From contig NC_134367.1 of the NCBI RefSeq assembly GCF_035582795.1, positions 8,199,562 through 8,263,561 on the forward strand: a stretch of 64,000 nt of DNA, read 5' to 3'. A program made the position numbers and the translations under genes. Every line of letters begins with the position of its first letter. Within the stretch, counting starts at the first letter, position 1. Of the stretch, positions 63,401 to 64,000 are shown in pieces. The notes under the pieces are model-generated. The model saw nothing but the letters and a program-made list of their open reading frames with translations. It ran no database searches and was not told where the DNA came from. The stretch comes from Mycteria americana (Eukaryota > Chordata > Aves > Ciconiiformes > Ciconiidae).

Positions 63401-64000
63401 AGAGTTCTCATTTTAGGAACAAAATTGAGATTCTCCGTATCAGATTCATCTTCACTCTCTAAATCACTGCTTTCTCTTCTCCGAGAGACCTGATGACTGT
63501 TTGAAACATCCAGTGGAAGATAATCAGCCCGTGTCCTGGCTAAGTGACGCTTCCTCCGAGCAGCATCAATACAAGCTGCACTGGGGATATTACCTGCATT
63601 GAAGAGAAAGAAAATCTAAGCTAAAGACGAAAAGCAACACTCTGTATCACTCCTAATGTCAATAATCACCACTGTTCAGGATCACTGTACAATTCTGAAT
63701 ATAAGACACAAGATATTTTTCTATTAAGCTTCCCATGTTGAATATAAGATGGAAAAGCATCCTTAAAAAGTGGTTCTTAGTCTAAAAACAAAGTTCAGAC
63801 TTTTTTCTTTTAAATAAATTGTCATTAGCCTGTCCTCCTTTTTTCCATTGCCCCAAAAGATAGGGGTTACTAAACTTATTGAGTTTACAAAGGCATCCAA
63901 AGTTTACAAATCAGATAGCACAAACGAGCTTAAATTTTAACCTCATAAAGGCAATTATGCATCATTAAAAAGGAATTTTTTTGCTACCTTTTTTCAAAAC
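45497..64000 (-). CDS. GCFC2: GC-rich sequence DNA-binding factor 2, partial (5' end outside window)
   Basis: GCFC2 is a nuclear protein of the GCFC/PAXBP1 family, linked to late spliceosome and excised-intron complexes; its old name as a DNA-binding factor is a historical misnomer. Exons, 5' to 3': beyond 64000-63988, 63593-63375, 62306-62221, 60719-60604, 58813-58627, 57656-57533, 55848-55770, 54518-54406, 53650-53451, 53033-52880, 52602-52481, 51237-51161, 50405-50339, 46619-46473, 46107-45983, 45611-45497. All sites are GT/AG and all phases match, giving 647 codons plus stop; human is about 781 aa. The 5'-most visible part has a basic AARRKRH segment, then acidic [12 protein letters not shown] and SDESSEDE. 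A helical stretch ([15 protein letters not shown]) and [10 protein letters not shown] follow. The GCFC domain shows [53 protein letters not shown] and [17 protein letters not shown]. The 13-base exon at the window edge is the least certain. Confidence 0.95.
47020..47622 (+). mobile_element. Solo LTR of an avian endogenous retrovirus (copy 3 of 3), in a GCFC2 intron
   Basis: The 603-bp element begins TGTCCTGGTTTTGGCTGGG and ends GTTAAACCACGACA, with intact TG...CA ends. It is flanked by a perfect 5-bp target duplication AAGAC (47015-47019 and 47623-47627). It shares nearly all blocks with the LTR at 28254. ATTAAA at about 47484 before a T-rich stretch is its candidate polyadenylation signal. 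It is antisense to GCFC2, in the 3.7-kb intron between the exons at 50339-50405 and 46473-46619. The intact ends make it the best preserved of the three. Confidence 0.92.
49170..49969 (+). mobile_element. Candidate solo LTR, gammaretrovirus-like, in the same GCFC2 intron
   Basis: Three LTR landmarks occur in the right order. AACGCCATTTTATAAGGCA at 49232-49250 closely resembles the upstream conserved region of gammaretroviral U3, a known YY1 target. A TATAAAA box lies at 49500-49506. AATAAA lies at 49876-49881, followed by a likely U5 ending at TGACA (49969). The spacing between TATA and AATAAA is longer than in exogenous gammaretroviruses. The 5' boundary is approximate; I could not find a convincing target duplication. 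It is unrelated to the LTR at 47020 and is antisense to GCFC2. An unrelated mosaic of chance motifs is possible. Confidence 0.55.
49770..49866 (+). repeat. Degenerate short tandem repeats within the candidate LTR
   Basis: About three to four irregular units of roughly 28-35 bp share the pattern GTGCTA...CTGAT.ATAAAAT. TGATCATAAAAT occurs twice (about 49822 and 49847). They lie just upstream of the AATAAA signal. Confidence 0.6.
53031..53036 (-). other. GCFC2: Tandem NAGNAG splice acceptor in GCFC2
   Basis: The minus strand reads TTTCAGCAG at the 5' edge of the exon ending at 52880. Cutting after the first CAG keeps a glutamine codon before NFTELEE and gives the same length as the human protein in this segment. 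Cutting after the second drops that single residue. Both keep frame. I used the first. Confidence 0.7.

Noticed and set aside
1-64000. CRISPR arrays, operons, tRNA or rRNA genes
   Set aside because: No regularly spaced repeats, no ribosome-binding-site-led gene clusters and no tRNA-like fold with A and B boxes were seen; the window is intron-containing vertebrate DNA.

Overview
The window is vertebrate nuclear DNA, almost certainly from a bird. Genes are split by GT/AG introns. Two CR1 LINE fragments carry the octamer-type tail and reverse-transcriptase frame typical of birds and reptiles. Several solo retroviral LTRs are present, and coding density is low. No prokaryotic, phage or CRISPR-like feature is present. 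Most open frames of 60-200 codons are chance frames; many start on non-ATG codons and lack splice or protein-family support.

Two protein-coding genes are well supported, and they converge. MRPL19 (+, 37398-43285, six coding exons, 283 aa) encodes mitochondrial ribosomal protein bL19m. It starts in a CpG island with an NRF1 palindrome and an ETS site just upstream of the ATG. GCFC2 (-, 45497 to beyond 64000) lies tail-to-tail with it, about 2.2 kb between stop codons. Sixteen coding exons (647 codons plus stop, every junction in phase) are visible; the 5' end lies past the right edge. The same convergent MRPL19/GCFC2 pair occurs in human 2p12, which supports both calls. The products work in mitochondrial translation and in spliceosome function respectively; nothing suggests a shared pathway beyond adjacency.

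The left 34 kb (1-34790) has no coding exon I can recognise. It holds two of three related ERV solo LTRs (10140-10711, 28254-28846), several candidate ancient MIR-like SINE remnants, homopolymer runs, and one isolated CpG-rich block (about 20090-20700). That block may be a promoter and first noncoding exon of a minus-strand gene; EVA1A is the syntenic candidate but this is unproven.

The middle (34794-41718) holds two CR1 3' fragments in the same orientation, one upstream of MRPL19 and one in its intron 4. The right part is GCFC2 exons and introns. A single 3.7-kb intron (46620-50338) contains both the third related LTR (47020-47622) and a different, gammaretrovirus-like candidate solo LTR (about 49170-49969), both antisense to the gene. 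I found no novel biological system. The most unusual local structures are the 31-bp tandem duplication at a CR1 junction, the LTR family with 5-bp target duplications, and the orphan CpG block.
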